Shown: piece by piece, positions 52,990 to 62,244 of the stretch | Numbering within the stretch: the stretch's first letter is position 1 | Layout of the letters: each line of letters opens with the position of its first letter | From: Paractinoplanes maris | GTDB lineage: Bacteria > Actinomycetota > Actinomycetes > Mycobacteriales > Micromonosporaceae | Assembly: GCF_023544465.1 (NCBI RefSeq) | Contig: NZ_JALPVL010000001.1 | Coordinates: 124,001-188,000, forward strand | DNA: 64,000 nucleotides | Direction of reading: 5' to 3' | Made by a program: the position numbers and the translations under genes | Notes under the pieces: generated by a model | Databases searched by the model: none | Told to the model about the DNA's origin: nothing | The model's input: only the letters and a program-made list of their open reading frames with translations

Positions 52990-54376
52990 CCTCGACGACA
53001 TCTTCGGCTCGCTGGGCCGGCAGGCCGACGTGATCCCGCTCGGCACCGCCGAGCAGGCCCGCCTGCGCGGCCGCGAGCGCAACCGCCACGGCGCACTGAT
53101 CGCGGCGGCGGCCGCGGTCTGCTTGGTCCTGGCCGGCCTCGGCGTGCTGGTCCGCCCCCAGAGCCGGGCCGACCACCCCGTCGCCCCGGCCCCCTCGGCC
53201 GGCCCGCTGTCCATCGTGGGGTCGCCGATCGAGTTCGGCCGCTCGATTCAGGAGACGACTCCGGCCGTCGCCGACGGCAAGGTCTACACCGCCTGGCAGG
53301 CCGGCGACGGCAAGGTCACCGTGGTCGGCGCCGACCTGCACACGGGAGCGACCGAGTGGAAGGTGACCGGCATGGGTTTCGCCACCCCCGCCGTCCCGTA
53401 CGGGGTGCGCGCCGTGAAACAGGGGGTCATGGTCGCCGTCGACGACCAGATCTACGTGTACGACCCGGCCCACGAGAACGCCAACGACTGGGTGCTCACC
53501 GTCGGCGATGAGGACGAGGTCGTGCCGCTCGAGAAAGCGCTCGTGCGCCGGTGGGCGATCAACGGGCAGGTCGACGCGCACGACTGGCGGACCGGCCGGA
53601 AGCTCTGGACGCTGGAACCCCCGGTCGATCCGGCCGTCCGGGTGATCGGGGTGCGGACCGCGAGCGACGACCCGGCGGGCGACAGCTACACCGACGGCCG
53701 CGTTGTGGTGGTGACCAAGACCGGCAAGGTACAGGTACTCGACGCGGGCAGCGGTGAGCTGCTCCGGACGATCACCCCCACGTCCCCCGCGCAGGCGTCC
53801 AGCATGTTCGTGGCCTCCGACGGGTGGCTCTACGAGGGTGGGCCGTCGTGTTGCGACACGTCGGCCTACCGCGTCTCCGCCATCGACCTCGGCACCGGTC
53901 AGTCCTCGGTGGTCCTCACCGGAAAGGTGGGGCACGAGCTGGGCGGGCTGGACGTCTGCGAGCCGGGCCGGGTCTGCGTGCTCGACGTGCAGGACAATGC
54001 CCTGAGCTCCATCTCGGCGGTCGATGTCGCCCAGCGCAAAAAGATCTGGACCGTGATCGGGCCGCCCGGCGCGGGATCGCTCTCGTCGGCCAACGGGACC
54101 ATGCTGATCGGCGGCGGTCAGACCACCGACCTGCTCAACGCGAACGGCGAGACGTTGTTCCGCAGCAATGCCACCCACGTCGACTGGCTGGACCGCGAGC
54201 GCTTGCTGGTCCTGCCGATCACCGGGGCCGGCGACGTGTCCGTGCTGGACATCGCCACCCGCAAGCTGACCCAGCTCGGCACCATCCCGCAGCGCACCAA
54301 CATGTGCGCCCACACCGCCGACCGCCTGGCCTGCCCGACCGCCACCGACCTCCGGATCTACAGCTTGACCGGCTGA
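52979..54376 (+). CDS. Membrane-anchored PQQ-like beta-propeller protein, putative anti-sigma partner
   Basis: This 465-residue protein has a short cytoplasmic head (residues 1-38), one helix ('GALIAAAAAVCLVLAGLGVL'), and a large extracytoplasmic domain. That domain carries beta-propeller blades typical of PQQ-like repeats: 'TAWQAGDGKVTVVGADLHTG', 'DQIYVYDPAHENANDWVLTV', 'RTGRKLWTLEPPVD', 'GKVQVLDAGSGELLRTI'. There is no zinc-binding anti-sigma motif (HxxxCxxC) in the cytoplasmic part. Overlap with the ECF gene suggests it holds or senses for that sigma factor; this is inference from position. Confidence 0.85.
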   Translation: MPTDLDDIFGSLGRQADVIPLGTAEQARLRGRERNRHGALIAAAAAVCLVLAGLGVLVRPQSRADHPVAPAPSAGPLSIVGSPIEFGRSIQETTPAVADGKVYTAWQAGDGKVTVVGADLHTGATEWKVTGMGFATPAVPYGVRAVKQGVMVAVDDQIYVYDPAHENANDWVLTVGDEDEVVPLEKALVRRWAINGQVDAHDWRTGRKLWTLEPPVDPAVRVIGVRTASDDPAGDSYTDGRVVVVTKTGKVQVLDAGSGELLRTITPTSPAQASSMFVASDGWLYEGGPSCCDTSAYRVSAIDLGTGQSSVVLTGKVGHELGGLDVCEPGRVCVLDVQDNALSSISAVDVAQRKKIWTVIGPPGAGSLSSANGTMLIGGGQTTDLLNANGETLFRSNATHVDWLDRERLLVLPITGAGDVSVLDIATRKLTQLGTIPQRTNMCAHTADRLACPTATDLRIYSLTG

Positions 54377-54399
54377 CCAACCACCCACGGCGGGCCGGC

Positions 54400-55479
54400 T
54401 CAGCGGATGACCCGGCCCTTGAGGACGATGCGGCTCGGCGCGCGGACCACTCGCAGGTCCGCGCGCGGGTCGGCCTCGTAGACAATCAGGTCGGCCAGGC
54501 CGCCCTCGACCAGGCCCGGGAATCCGAGCCATTCGCGGGCCCGCCACGAGGCACTGGCCAGCACCTCTTCGGCGGGCAGGCCGGCCTCCTGCAGGATCAG
54601 CATCTCCTCGGCCACGAGCCCGTGCCGGATCCCGCCGCCGGCGTCGGTGCCCACATAGATCGGCACGCCGGCCTCGTAGGCGGCGCGCACCACCGACGGG
54701 AACCGGTCGCGCAACGAGATCATGTGATCGGCGTACGTGTCGAACTTGCCCCGCGCCCGCTCGGCGATCCCGCCGAACGTCCGGATGTTGATCATCGTGG
54801 GGACCAAGGCTGTGCCCCGCCGCGCCATCTCGTCGATCAGGTCCAGCGACAGCCCCGTGCCGTGCTCGACCGAGTCGATGCCCGCGCGCACCATGATCTC
54901 GACGCCCTCCTCGGAGAACGTGTGCACCGCCGCCCGCACCCCGGCCGCGTGCGCCGCCTCGACCGCTGCCGCCATGGTCGCCGCGTCCCACGAGGGCGCG
55001 AGGTCGCCCTTGTCCCGGTGGATCCAGTCCCCGACCAGCTTCACCCAGCCGTTGCCGGCCTTGGCCTGCTCGGTGACGGCCGCCCGCACGTCGTCGACGC
55101 CGTCCACCTCGATGCCGACATCTCGCAGATACCGCATCGGCGGCGCCACGTGCCGCCCCGCCCGAGCCAGTCGCGGAATCCCGTCCTCGTCGTCCAGCTC
55201 CGGATACGGATAGGGCGACCCCGCATCGCGCAGCGCCAGCACTCCCGCGTCCCGATCGGTGACCGCCAGCTCCCGAGCCTGATCAACGCTGGTGATCGGC
55301 TTGGCCCCGAACGCGATTCCCAGGTGACAGTGCGCGTCCACCAGTCCCGGCACCACAAACCCACCGTCACTGATCGTCTCAGCGTCCCTGACCGGCTCGA
55401 ATGTGACCCGGTCCCCCACCAGCCAAAGATCTCGCACATCCCCGTCGGGCAGCACAGTCCCACGCACATGCAACGCCAT
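54400..55479 (-). CDS. Amidohydrolase family protein (Rv2915c-like)
   Basis: This 359-residue TIM-barrel metal hydrolase has 'VVPGLVDAHCHLGIAF' (HxH), 'VKLVGDWIHRDKGD', 'VHTFSEEGVEIM', 'DSVEHGTGLSLDLIDEM' and 'VGTDAGGGIRHGLVAEEM'. These carry the expected His, Lys and Asp metal ligands of an imidazolonepropionase or prolidase-like subclass. ATG at 55479 is preferred to a GTG at 55485. It lies 29 bp after ffh, the same neighbourhood as in M. tuberculosis. The substrate is unknown. Confidence 0.9.
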   Translation of the reverse strand: MALHVRGTVLPDGDVRDLWLVGDRVTFEPVRDAETISDGGFVVPGLVDAHCHLGIAFGAKPITSVDQARELAVTDRDAGVLALRDAGSPYPYPELDDEDGIPRLARAGRHVAPPMRYLRDVGIEVDGVDDVRAAVTEQAKAGNGWVKLVGDWIHRDKGDLAPSWDAATMAAAVEAAHAAGVRAAVHTFSEEGVEIMVRAGIDSVEHGTGLSLDLIDEMARRGTALVPTMINIRTFGGIAERARGKFDTYADHMISLRDRFPSVVRAAYEAGVPIYVGTDAGGGIRHGLVAEEMLILQEAGLPAEEVLASASWRAREWLGFPGLVEGGLADLIVYEADPRADLRVVRAPSRIVLKGRVIR

Positions 55480-55508
55480 GCCCACAGTCCTACCGGACGG
55501 GGCGGCAA

Positions 55509-57074
55509 TCAGCTCTTGTCGTCGTCCTTTTTCTGCTGCTTCATCAGCTTGTTGAAGTCGAGGTTGGGGAGGTTGAAGCCGCCCGCTCCGCCCGCACCGC
55601 CCAGGGCGTTGGGGTCGAGGCCCGGGGGCAGCTGGGGCATGCCGCCCGGGAAGCCGGCGGGCAGGCCGCCGCCACCGCCCGTACGCGGCCTGTTGTTTCC
55701 GCCCTTGGTGCCCTTGCGCTTGTTCTTCGGGCTCTTGGTGGCCTTGCGGCGGCCGCCGCCGGGCAGGCCCATCATGCCGCTCATCTGCTTCATCATCTTT
55801 TGCGCGTCGGCGAAGCGGTTGAGCAGTTGGTTGACGTCCATGACGGTCACGCCGGAACCGTTGGCGATGCGGGCGCGGCGGGAGCCGTTGAGCACCTTGG
55901 GGTTGGTGCGCTCGAGCGGGGTCATCGAGCGGATGATCGCGGCGACCTTGTCGAAGTGCTTGTCGTCGAGCTCGGCCAGCTGGTCCTTCATCTGGCCCAT
56001 GCCGGGCATCATGCCCAGGATGTTGGCGATCGGGCCCATCCGCCGGACGGCGATCAGCTGGTCGAGGAAGTCCTCGAGGGTGAAGGACTCGCCGGCAAGC
56101 AGCTTGCCGGTCATCTTCTCCTTCTGATCCTCGTCGAAGGCCTGCTCGGCCTGCTCGATGAGGGTCAGCACGTCGCCCATGCCGAGGATGCGGCTGGCCA
56201 TCCGGTCGGGGTGGAAGAGGTCGAAGTCCTCGAGCTTCTCACCGGTCGACGCGAAGAGGATGGGCTCGCCGGTGACCTGCCGGACGGAGAGCGCCGCACC
56301 ACCGCGGGCGTCACCGTCGAGCTTCGACAGGACCACGCCGGTGATGCCGACGCCGTCCCGGAACGCCTCGGCGGTCTGCACCGCGTCCTGGCCGACCATG
56401 GCGTCGATGACGAACAGGACCTCGTCGGGGTCGGTGGCGTCGCGGATGTCGCGCGCCTGCTGCATCATGTCCTCGTCGATGCCGAGCCGGCCGGCGGTGT
56501 CGACGATGACGATGTCTTTGGCGGTGCGCTTGGCGACGTCGATCGAGTCCTTGGCGACCTGGACCGGGTCGCCGATGCCGCTGCCGGGCTCGGGGGCGTA
56601 GATGTCGACGCCCGCCCGGCCGGCGATGACCTGCAGCTGGTTGACCGCGTTGGGCCGCTGGAGGTCGGCCGCGACCAGCAGCACCTGGTGGCCCTGGCCC
56701 TTGAGCCAGCGGGACAGCTTGCCGGCCAGCGTCGTCTTACCGGCACCCTGCAGACCGGCCAGCATGATCACCGTGGGCGGCTGCTTGGCGAACTGCAGCC
56801 GCCGCCCCTCGCCACCGAGGATGTTGATGAGCTCCTCGTGGACGATCTTGATGATCTGCTGCGCGGGGTTGAGCGCCTGGGAGACCTCGGCCCCCCGCGC
56901 ACGCTCCTTGAGGTTGAAGATGAAGGCCTTGACCACGGGCAGCGCGACATCGGCCTCGAGCAGCGCGAGACGGATCTCGCGTGCGGTGGCGTCGATGTCG
57001 GCGTCGGTGAGCTTGCCCTTGCCCCGGAGCTTGGTGAAGATGCCGGAGAGGCGGTCACTCAAAGTGTCAAACAC
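55509..57074 (-). CDS. ffh: Signal recognition particle protein Ffh
   Basis: This 521-residue SRP GTPase targets membrane proteins. It shows the N domain 'MFDTLSDRLSGIFTKLRGKG', the G domain 'MLAGLQGAGKTTLAGKLSRW' (P-loop), 'LLVAADLQRPNAVNQLQVIA', 'IVDTAGRLGIDEDM' and 'TGVVLSKLDGDARGGAALS', and an M domain with Met-rich helices ('GMMPGMGQMKDQLAELD', 'MMKQMSGMMGLPGGG'). A Gly/Pro/Lys-rich tail of about 80 residues follows. The length is typical of actinobacteria. Confidence 0.97.
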   Translation of the reverse strand: MFDTLSDRLSGIFTKLRGKGKLTDADIDATAREIRLALLEADVALPVVKAFIFNLKERARGAEVSQALNPAQQIIKIVHEELINILGGEGRRLQFAKQPPTVIMLAGLQGAGKTTLAGKLSRWLKGQGHQVLLVAADLQRPNAVNQLQVIAGRAGVDIYAPEPGSGIGDPVQVAKDSIDVAKRTAKDIVIVDTAGRLGIDEDMMQQARDIRDATDPDEVLFVIDAMVGQDAVQTAEAFRDGVGITGVVLSKLDGDARGGAALSVRQVTGEPILFASTGEKLEDFDLFHPDRMASRILGMGDVLTLIEQAEQAFDEDQKEKMTGKLLAGESFTLEDFLDQLIAVRRMGPIANILGMMPGMGQMKDQLAELDDKHFDKVAAIIRSMTPLERTNPKVLNGSRRARIANGSGVTVMDVNQLLNRFADAQKMMKQMSGMMGLPGGGRRKATKSPKNKRKGTKGGNNRPRTGGGGGLPAGFPGGMPQLPPGLDPNALGGAGGAGGFNLPNLDFNKLMKQQKKDDDKS

Positions 57075-57139
57075 GGTCAGACTTCCCGTTGGTCAGAGAG
57101 AGCGGCGAGGACCCCAAGCCTAGCCGCCCAGCGGAAGCC

Positions 57140-57370
57140 TCACCGGTTCCGCATCCGGTACGTCTTCGTCGCCGCCTCGATTCGCCGCTGCGTGCGGGTG
57201 CCGGGGGCGATCGACTTCTTGGCCTTCGTGTAGAGGTAATACCCGCCGCCGACCGCCAGGGCGCCCACGATCAGGTAGAACAGCACCGGGCCGATCAGCG
57301 AGCTGACCACCCAGCCGACGGCGATCACTCCGGCGATCAGTGCCACCAGAAATGCCACTGCCTTACCCAT
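57140..57370 (-). CDS. Small membrane protein, unknown function
   Basis: This 76-residue protein has two adjacent hydrophobic helices ('AVAFLVALIAGVIAVGWVV' and 'IGPVLFYLIVGALAVGGGYY') and a basic, positively charged C-terminus ('TKAKKSIAPGTRTQRRIE'). ATG at 57370 is the start; the longer open frame upstream has no support. No family is recognised. It is upstream of ffh on the same strand, and divergent from the polysaccharide operon. Confidence 0.75.
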   Translation of the reverse strand: MGKAVAFLVALIAGVIAVGWVVSSLIGPVLFYLIVGALAVGGGYYLYTKAKKSIAPGTRTQRRIEAATKTYRMRNR

Positions 57371-57554
57371 CTCGGCCTCCCCGAGTCGATACGTCGACCT
57401 CCACCATGACGCAGCCGGGCAAGCCCGCGCATCAGCCGTAACCCTGAGCGCCTCCCCGTAGGGGTCACCACGATTGAGTACACCAAAACGCCCATAACGC
57501 ATCTAAGCGGATAGAGCCTCGCAACCCGCCAGGAAGGCCACCGTTGGGCGGTCC

Positions 57555-59270
57555 GTGAGTCACCGGATCCTTCAGTTGACGCCCTGGCCCGTCCGCCGGA
57601 GGCTGCTCGGCCAGCTGCAGCGCCGGCTCCTCCCCCTGGTTCCCGAGCCCCGCCGGCTGCGGGTGGCGCGGCGGATCGTGCCGCTCGGCCCCCGCCCGCG
57701 GCTCAAGCCGATCGCCGACGCGCCGGCGCTGCGGGTCCGCACGGCCGCCGGGCGCCTGACGGCCCGGCGGTCCCTCGACGCTTCCCCCGCGGCCGTACGC
57801 CGGGAGAACCTCGACCGGGTGCTCGACGCCCTCACCAGCGCGGGAATCACCTGGTTCCGCATCCCGGTGGACAGCCTCACGCGTACGGGGGTGGCCGTGG
57901 GCGAGGCCGACCGGAAGCGCGCCGTCGAGGTGCTGCGGGCGCTGGACAGCCGGGTGGAAGTGGCCGGCCCGGGCGTCCTGCGGGTCAGCCGGCCGGTCAC
58001 CGACCCGCACGGCCGGCTGGTGCTGGGTCCGGAATACGGCTGCGAGGTCGAGTTCTGGCGCACCGAGGGCGGCAACCTGGCCGGCCCGCGCCGCAACCCG
58101 GTGGCCGACGTGGTGCCGGCCGACGAGCCCGAGATCGTGGTGGCCGAGCCGGTGTTCGGCCCGTTCGGCGCGCCCGGAAACACCCGCCGCTACCGCACCC
58201 GGGAGTTGTTCACGATGGTCAGCCCGGACCGTGTGGCCTTCCCGATCGACGCCGTCTACACCTGGGTCGACGGCGCCGACCCGGTCTGGCGGGCCCGCAA
58301 GACGCGGGCCCTGCGCGAGAACGGCTGGGTGGCCGGCACGAACCAGCAGGCGGCCAACGAGTCGCGCTTCATGTCCCGGGACGAGCTGCGATTCTCGTTG
58401 CGCTCGCTGCACGCCTTCGCGCCCTGGATCCGGCACGTCCACCTGGTCACCGACGGCCAGGTGCCGGCCTGGCTGGACACCACCCGCAGCGACCTCACCG
58501 TGGTCAGTCACCAGGAGATCTTCGGTGACACCGGGCGGCTGCCGACGTTCAACTCGCAGGCCATCGAGTCGCGGCTGCACCGCATTCCCGGCCTGTCCGA
58601 GCATTTCCTCTACCTGAACGACGACGTCTTCCTGGGCCGGCCGGTGGCCCCCGAGATGTTCTTCACGCCGGGCGGGCTGACCCGGTTCTTCCCCTCCGCG
58701 GCGCTGGTCGGCTCGGCGCCGCGCACACTCTGCGACCCGCCGGCCGACTCGGCCGGCAAGAACAACCGCGACCTCATCCAGAGCGCGTTCGGCCGGGTGC
58801 TCACGCGGAAGATGAAGCACACCCCGCACCCGTCCCGGCGCAGCGTGCTGACCGAGATCGAGCTGCGCTTCGCCGAGCACGTGGAGTCGACCGCCGGCCA
58901 CCAGTTCCGGCATCCCGAGGACATCTCACTGCTCTCGTCACTGCAGCAGTACTACGCCTATCTGACCGGACGGGCCGCGCCAGGCCACATTCAGTACCTC
59001 TACACCGATCTGGCCGACCCGCGGACGCCGTTCCACCTGGCCCGCCTGCTGCACAATCGCGACGTCGACGCGTTCTGCCTCAACGACACACAGTCCGGGC
59101 CCGAGGCGATGGCCGAGCAGGTCGCGCTGCTGGACGAGTTCCTGCCGGCCTATCTGCCGTTCCCGTCGCGCTGGGAGCTGTCGGCGCCGCGGGCCGCCAC
59201 GGTCTCGCTGCGGCAACCGGTCGCCGCGCGCCGCCCGGCCCGGGTCCCGCTGCCGGAGGTGGTGCGATGA
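57555..59270 (+). CDS. Stealth family capsular polysaccharide phosphotransferase
   Basis: This 571-residue protein has a basic N-terminal head and Stealth conserved regions. CR1 is 'IDAVYTWVDGADPVWRARK' near residue 232. CR2 is 'RFMSRDELRFSLRSLHAFAP' with 'WIRHVHLVTDGQVPAWL' following, CR3 is 'HFLYLNDDVFLGRPVAP' near residue 350, and CR4 near the C-terminus is less clear. Members transfer sugar-1-phosphate to make phosphodiester-linked surface polymers. The GTG start has no strong ribosome site. It overlaps the UDP-sugar dehydrogenase gene by 4 bases, so the pair probably builds one surface glycan. Confidence 0.9.
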   Translation: MSHRILQLTPWPVRRRLLGQLQRRLLPLVPEPRRLRVARRIVPLGPRPRLKPIADAPALRVRTAAGRLTARRSLDASPAAVRRENLDRVLDALTSAGITWFRIPVDSLTRTGVAVGEADRKRAVEVLRALDSRVEVAGPGVLRVSRPVTDPHGRLVLGPEYGCEVEFWRTEGGNLAGPRRNPVADVVPADEPEIVVAEPVFGPFGAPGNTRRYRTRELFTMVSPDRVAFPIDAVYTWVDGADPVWRARKTRALRENGWVAGTNQQAANESRFMSRDELRFSLRSLHAFAPWIRHVHLVTDGQVPAWLDTTRSDLTVVSHQEIFGDTGRLPTFNSQAIESRLHRIPGLSEHFLYLNDDVFLGRPVAPEMFFTPGGLTRFFPSAALVGSAPRTLCDPPADSAGKNNRDLIQSAFGRVLTRKMKHTPHPSRRSVLTEIELRFAEHVESTAGHQFRHPEDISLLSSLQQYYAYLTGRAAPGHIQYLYTDLADPRTPFHLARLLHNRDVDAFCLNDTQSGPEAMAEQVALLDEFLPAYLPFPSRWELSAPRAATVSLRQPVAARRPARVPLPEVVR

Positions 59271-60514
59271 CCAGCGACGTCGTGATCCTCGGGCTGGGGT
59301 ACGTGGGATTGCCGCTCGCCCAGCAGGCCGTGCGGGCCGGTCTGTCGGTCACCGGGTTCGATGTCCGGCCCGAGGTGGTCGCGGCGCTCGCCGCGGGCCG
59401 CTCCCACGTCGACGACCTGAGCGACGGCGACCTGGCCGCGATGCTGGCCGGCGGGTTCACCCCGACCACTGACGAAACGCTGATCGGCACGGCCCGGACC
59501 GCGGTGATCTGTGTGCCCACGCCGCTGGGCGAGGGCGACGGACCGGACCTGCGGGCCGTCACCGGGGCGACCGCGGCGATCGGCCGGAATCTCCGTACGG
59601 GAATGCTCGTCGTCCTGGAATCGACGACCTATCCCGGAACCACCGACGAGGTGGTGCGCCCGCTGCTCGAAGAACTCTCCGGTCTGACCGCGGGCTTCGA
59701 CTTCCACCTGGCGTTCTCGCCCGAGCGCATCGATCCCGGCAACGAGCGGTTCGGCCTGCGCAACACCCCCAAGGTGGTCGGTGGTTTCACCCCGGCCTGC
59801 ACGGACCGGGCAGCCGCGTTCTACGGCGAGATCGTGGACACGGTGGTGCGGACGCGGGGGACGCGGGAGGCGGAGACGGCCAAGCTGCTGGAGAACACCT
59901 ACCGGCACGTGAACATCGCGCTGGTCAACGAGATGGCCCGGTTCTGCCACGAGCTCGGCATCGACCTGTGGGACGTGATCCACGCCGCGTCGACCAAGCC
60001 GTTCGGGTTCCAGGCGTTCTATCCGGGCCCCGGGGTGGGCGGTCACTGCATCCCGATCGACCCGAACTACCTGAGCCACAACGTCCGGAGCCGGCTGGGC
60101 TATCCGTTCCGCTTCGTCGAGCTGGCTCAGGAGATCAACGCGACGATGCCCTCGTACGTGGCCCGGCGTGCCCAGAATCTGCTGAACGCCGACGGCCAGG
60201 CCGTGCACGGGGCCACGATCCTGTTGCTGGGCGTCACCTACAAGCCCGACATCGCCGACCAGCGCGAGTCCCCGGCGACTCCCCTGGCCCGCCAGTTGTG
60301 CGCGCTGGGCGCGAACGTCGTCTATCACGATCCGCACGTTCCACACTGGATCGTCCCCCGGGTCGACGACCTCGAGGGCACGGCGGCGTCGGCCGACCTG
60401 GTGATCCTGGTGCAGAACCACCACACCTACGACGCCGATCACCTGGCCCGCCAGTCCAAGCGCTTCTTCGACACCCGGGGCGCCACCACCGTCCCGGACG
60501 CCCACCGCCTCTAG
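59267..60514 (+). CDS. Nucleotide-sugar dehydrogenase (UDP-glucose/UDP-ManNAc type)
   Basis: This 415-residue NAD-dependent enzyme oxidises UDP-hexose to UDP-hexuronic acid in two steps. It shows the Rossmann motif 'VVILGLGYVGLPLAQQAVRA', 'AVICVPTPLGEGDGPDLRAV', 'ESTTYPGTTDEVV', 'FSPERIDPGNERFGLRNTPK' and 'ENTYRHVNIALVNEMARFC'. The catalytic cysteine is in 'PGVGGHCIPIDPNYL', and the C-terminal domain has 'LLLGVTYKPDIADQRESPAT'. The WecC/TuaD-like pattern does not fix the sugar. It ends where the convergent aromatic monooxygenase gene ends (4-bp overlap). Confidence 0.93.
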   Translation: MTSDVVILGLGYVGLPLAQQAVRAGLSVTGFDVRPEVVAALAAGRSHVDDLSDGDLAAMLAGGFTPTTDETLIGTARTAVICVPTPLGEGDGPDLRAVTGATAAIGRNLRTGMLVVLESTTYPGTTDEVVRPLLEELSGLTAGFDFHLAFSPERIDPGNERFGLRNTPKVVGGFTPACTDRAAAFYGEIVDTVVRTRGTREAETAKLLENTYRHVNIALVNEMARFCHELGIDLWDVIHAASTKPFGFQAFYPGPGVGGHCIPIDPNYLSHNVRSRLGYPFRFVELAQEINATMPSYVARRAQNLLNADGQAVHGATILLLGVTYKPDIADQRESPATPLARQLCALGANVVYHDPHVPHWIVPRVDDLEGTAASADLVILVQNHHTYDADHLARQSKRFFDTRGATTVPDAHRL

Positions 60515-62244
60515 GCGCGACGGCCCAGCACCTGGCTGAGCGCGGCCCGCACCGTACCGGAAGGGTCTTGCGGCAGGTCGAAGCTGCGGAAGCAGACGTA
60601 GTTGTCGGGGCGCACCAGCACGCACCCGGCGTCGCCGACCTCGCGCAGGCGGGCCCAGTCGCCGTAGATGTCCTCGTAATCCGCGCCGGGGCCGATCGTG
60701 ACCACGGTGACCGGCAGGCCTTCGACCGCCGCCACCCACGGCTCGCCGCCCACCCCGGTCACCAGCGTGAAGCGGCCCTGGCCACCGATGTCCAATGTCG
60801 ACATCCGGTGCCGGTCGCGGCCGATCCAGGCGTGTGGCAGCTTGGCGCCCGGCCACGTGGTCGCGTGGTGGTAGAGCTCGTCGTCGCGCGGGTTCTCGGG
60901 CATCGGGGTGCCGTCGGGGACGATCGCCGCCGAGGTGTAGCGCTGGTTGAGCTCGACGCCGTGGGTGTTGAACTCGTAGTTCTTGAACTCGATGGCCTCG
61001 CGCAGCGCCTGCCGCTGCTTCTCGGCGGCCGGCGTGGGCAGCTTGCGCGCGTCCATGTTGCGCCGCAGCTGGGCCGGGTCGTCGGTCGAGAGCAGGCCGA
61101 GCGCCTCGAAGACGCGGGTGGTCTCGCCGATGCTGCGGTTGGCCCGGTCGACGATCTGGCGGCCGATCGGCGCGCGCTCGGCCGAGTACGAGTCGAGCAG
61201 GCTCGGTGCGGCCACCCCGGCCAGCACGAGGCGCAGTTTCCAGGCCAGGTTGTAGGCGTCCTGGATCGACGTGTTGGAGCCGAGCCCGTTCGACGGCGGG
61301 TGCCGGTGGACGGCGTCGCCCATGCAGAAGACGCGGCCGCTCTGATACGTCTCGGCGTACAGATGGTTGACCGTCCACGCCGAGGACGACTTGATGGTGA
61401 CCGGCACCGTGTCGTCGCCGATCAGGTGGTGGGCGATGCGCCGGGCGTATTCCTCGGTGAGGTCCGGCGGCTCGCCGTTGATGTCGTAGCCCCAGACGAT
61501 CAGCCACTCGTGCCACGGCCGGACGCAGCGGACCAGCCCCATCCCGATGCCACCCACGTCCGATCCGGTCTGCAGCACCCAGTAGAGCGTGCTCGGCCGG
61601 TACGCCGTGTACTCCGTCAGGTCGGCCTCGAAGACGATGTTGATGCTGCCCGCGACCCCCATCTGGCCGACCATGGGCAACCCGATGTCCTCGGCCACCT
61701 TGCTGCGCCCGCCGTCGGCGCCGATCAGATATTTGGCCCGGATCGTGTATTCGTCGCCCCGCAGGCGATCGCGCACGGTCGCCGTCACGCCGTCGGCGTC
61801 CTGGTCGAGGGAGAGATACTCGGTCTGGTAGCGGAACGCCGTCCCCCGGGCGATCGCGGCCGAGGCCAGCACCGGCTCCATCAGGTGCTGCGGCATGTCG
61901 CAGATGCTCGACGGCGACGCCAGCGCGTGGTCGGCCAGCCGGGACGGGTGGTTGTACCAGGTGTGCAGGCGGCCCAGCTCCTCACCGGCCAGGCTGGAGC
62001 AGAACGGGGTGTCGCCCATCAGGTGCTGCGGTGTGGCCAGCGCGACCACCTGCTCCTCGAGGCCGGCGTCGCGCAGCACCTCCATCGTGCGCTGGTTGGT
62101 GATGTGGGCCCGCGGGGTGTCGGAAAGGCTGCTGTACTTGGTGACCACGATGTTGGGCACGCCGTAGGTGCTCAACAGCATCGCGGCCGCCCCACCGGCC
62201 GGTCCGCTGCCGACGATCAGCACGTCGGTTTCCACGTCAGCCAT
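60511..62244 (-). CDS. FAD-dependent aromatic monooxygenase (phenol/resorcinol hydroxylase type)
   Basis: This 577-residue class A flavoprotein hydroxylase has the FAD motif 'DVLIVGSGPAGGAAAMLLST', the GD motif in 'GRVFCMGDAVHRHPPSNGLG', the DG-type 'YLIGADGGRSKVAEDIGLP', and 'NTSIQDAYNLAWKLRLVLAG' for the second FAD contact. A C-terminal thioredoxin-like domain is typical of TfdB-like phenol hydroxylases ('GPGADYEDIYGDWARLRE'). It overlaps the upstream dioxygenase-fusion gene by 8 bp and should supply its substrate by ortho- or para-hydroxylation of a resorcinol- or phenol-like ring. Confidence 0.9.
   Translation of the reverse strand: MADVETDVLIVGSGPAGGAAAMLLSTYGVPNIVVTKYSSLSDTPRAHITNQRTMEVLRDAGLEEQVVALATPQHLMGDTPFCSSLAGEELGRLHTWYNHPSRLADHALASPSSICDMPQHLMEPVLASAAIARGTAFRYQTEYLSLDQDADGVTATVRDRLRGDEYTIRAKYLIGADGGRSKVAEDIGLPMVGQMGVAGSINIVFEADLTEYTAYRPSTLYWVLQTGSDVGGIGMGLVRCVRPWHEWLIVWGYDINGEPPDLTEEYARRIAHHLIGDDTVPVTIKSSSAWTVNHLYAETYQSGRVFCMGDAVHRHPPSNGLGSNTSIQDAYNLAWKLRLVLAGVAAPSLLDSYSAERAPIGRQIVDRANRSIGETTRVFEALGLLSTDDPAQLRRNMDARKLPTPAAEKQRQALREAIEFKNYEFNTHGVELNQRYTSAAIVPDGTPMPENPRDDELYHHATTWPGAKLPHAWIGRDRHRMSTLDIGGQGRFTLVTGVGGEPWVAAVEGLPVTVVTIGPGADYEDIYGDWARLREVGDAGCVLVRPDNYVCFRSFDLPQDPSGTVRAALSQVLGRRA

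Noticed and set aside
57371..57554. tRNA or SRP RNA gene next to ffh
   Set aside because: No cloverleaf, T-loop or SRP-like conserved hairpin could be seen in the gap.
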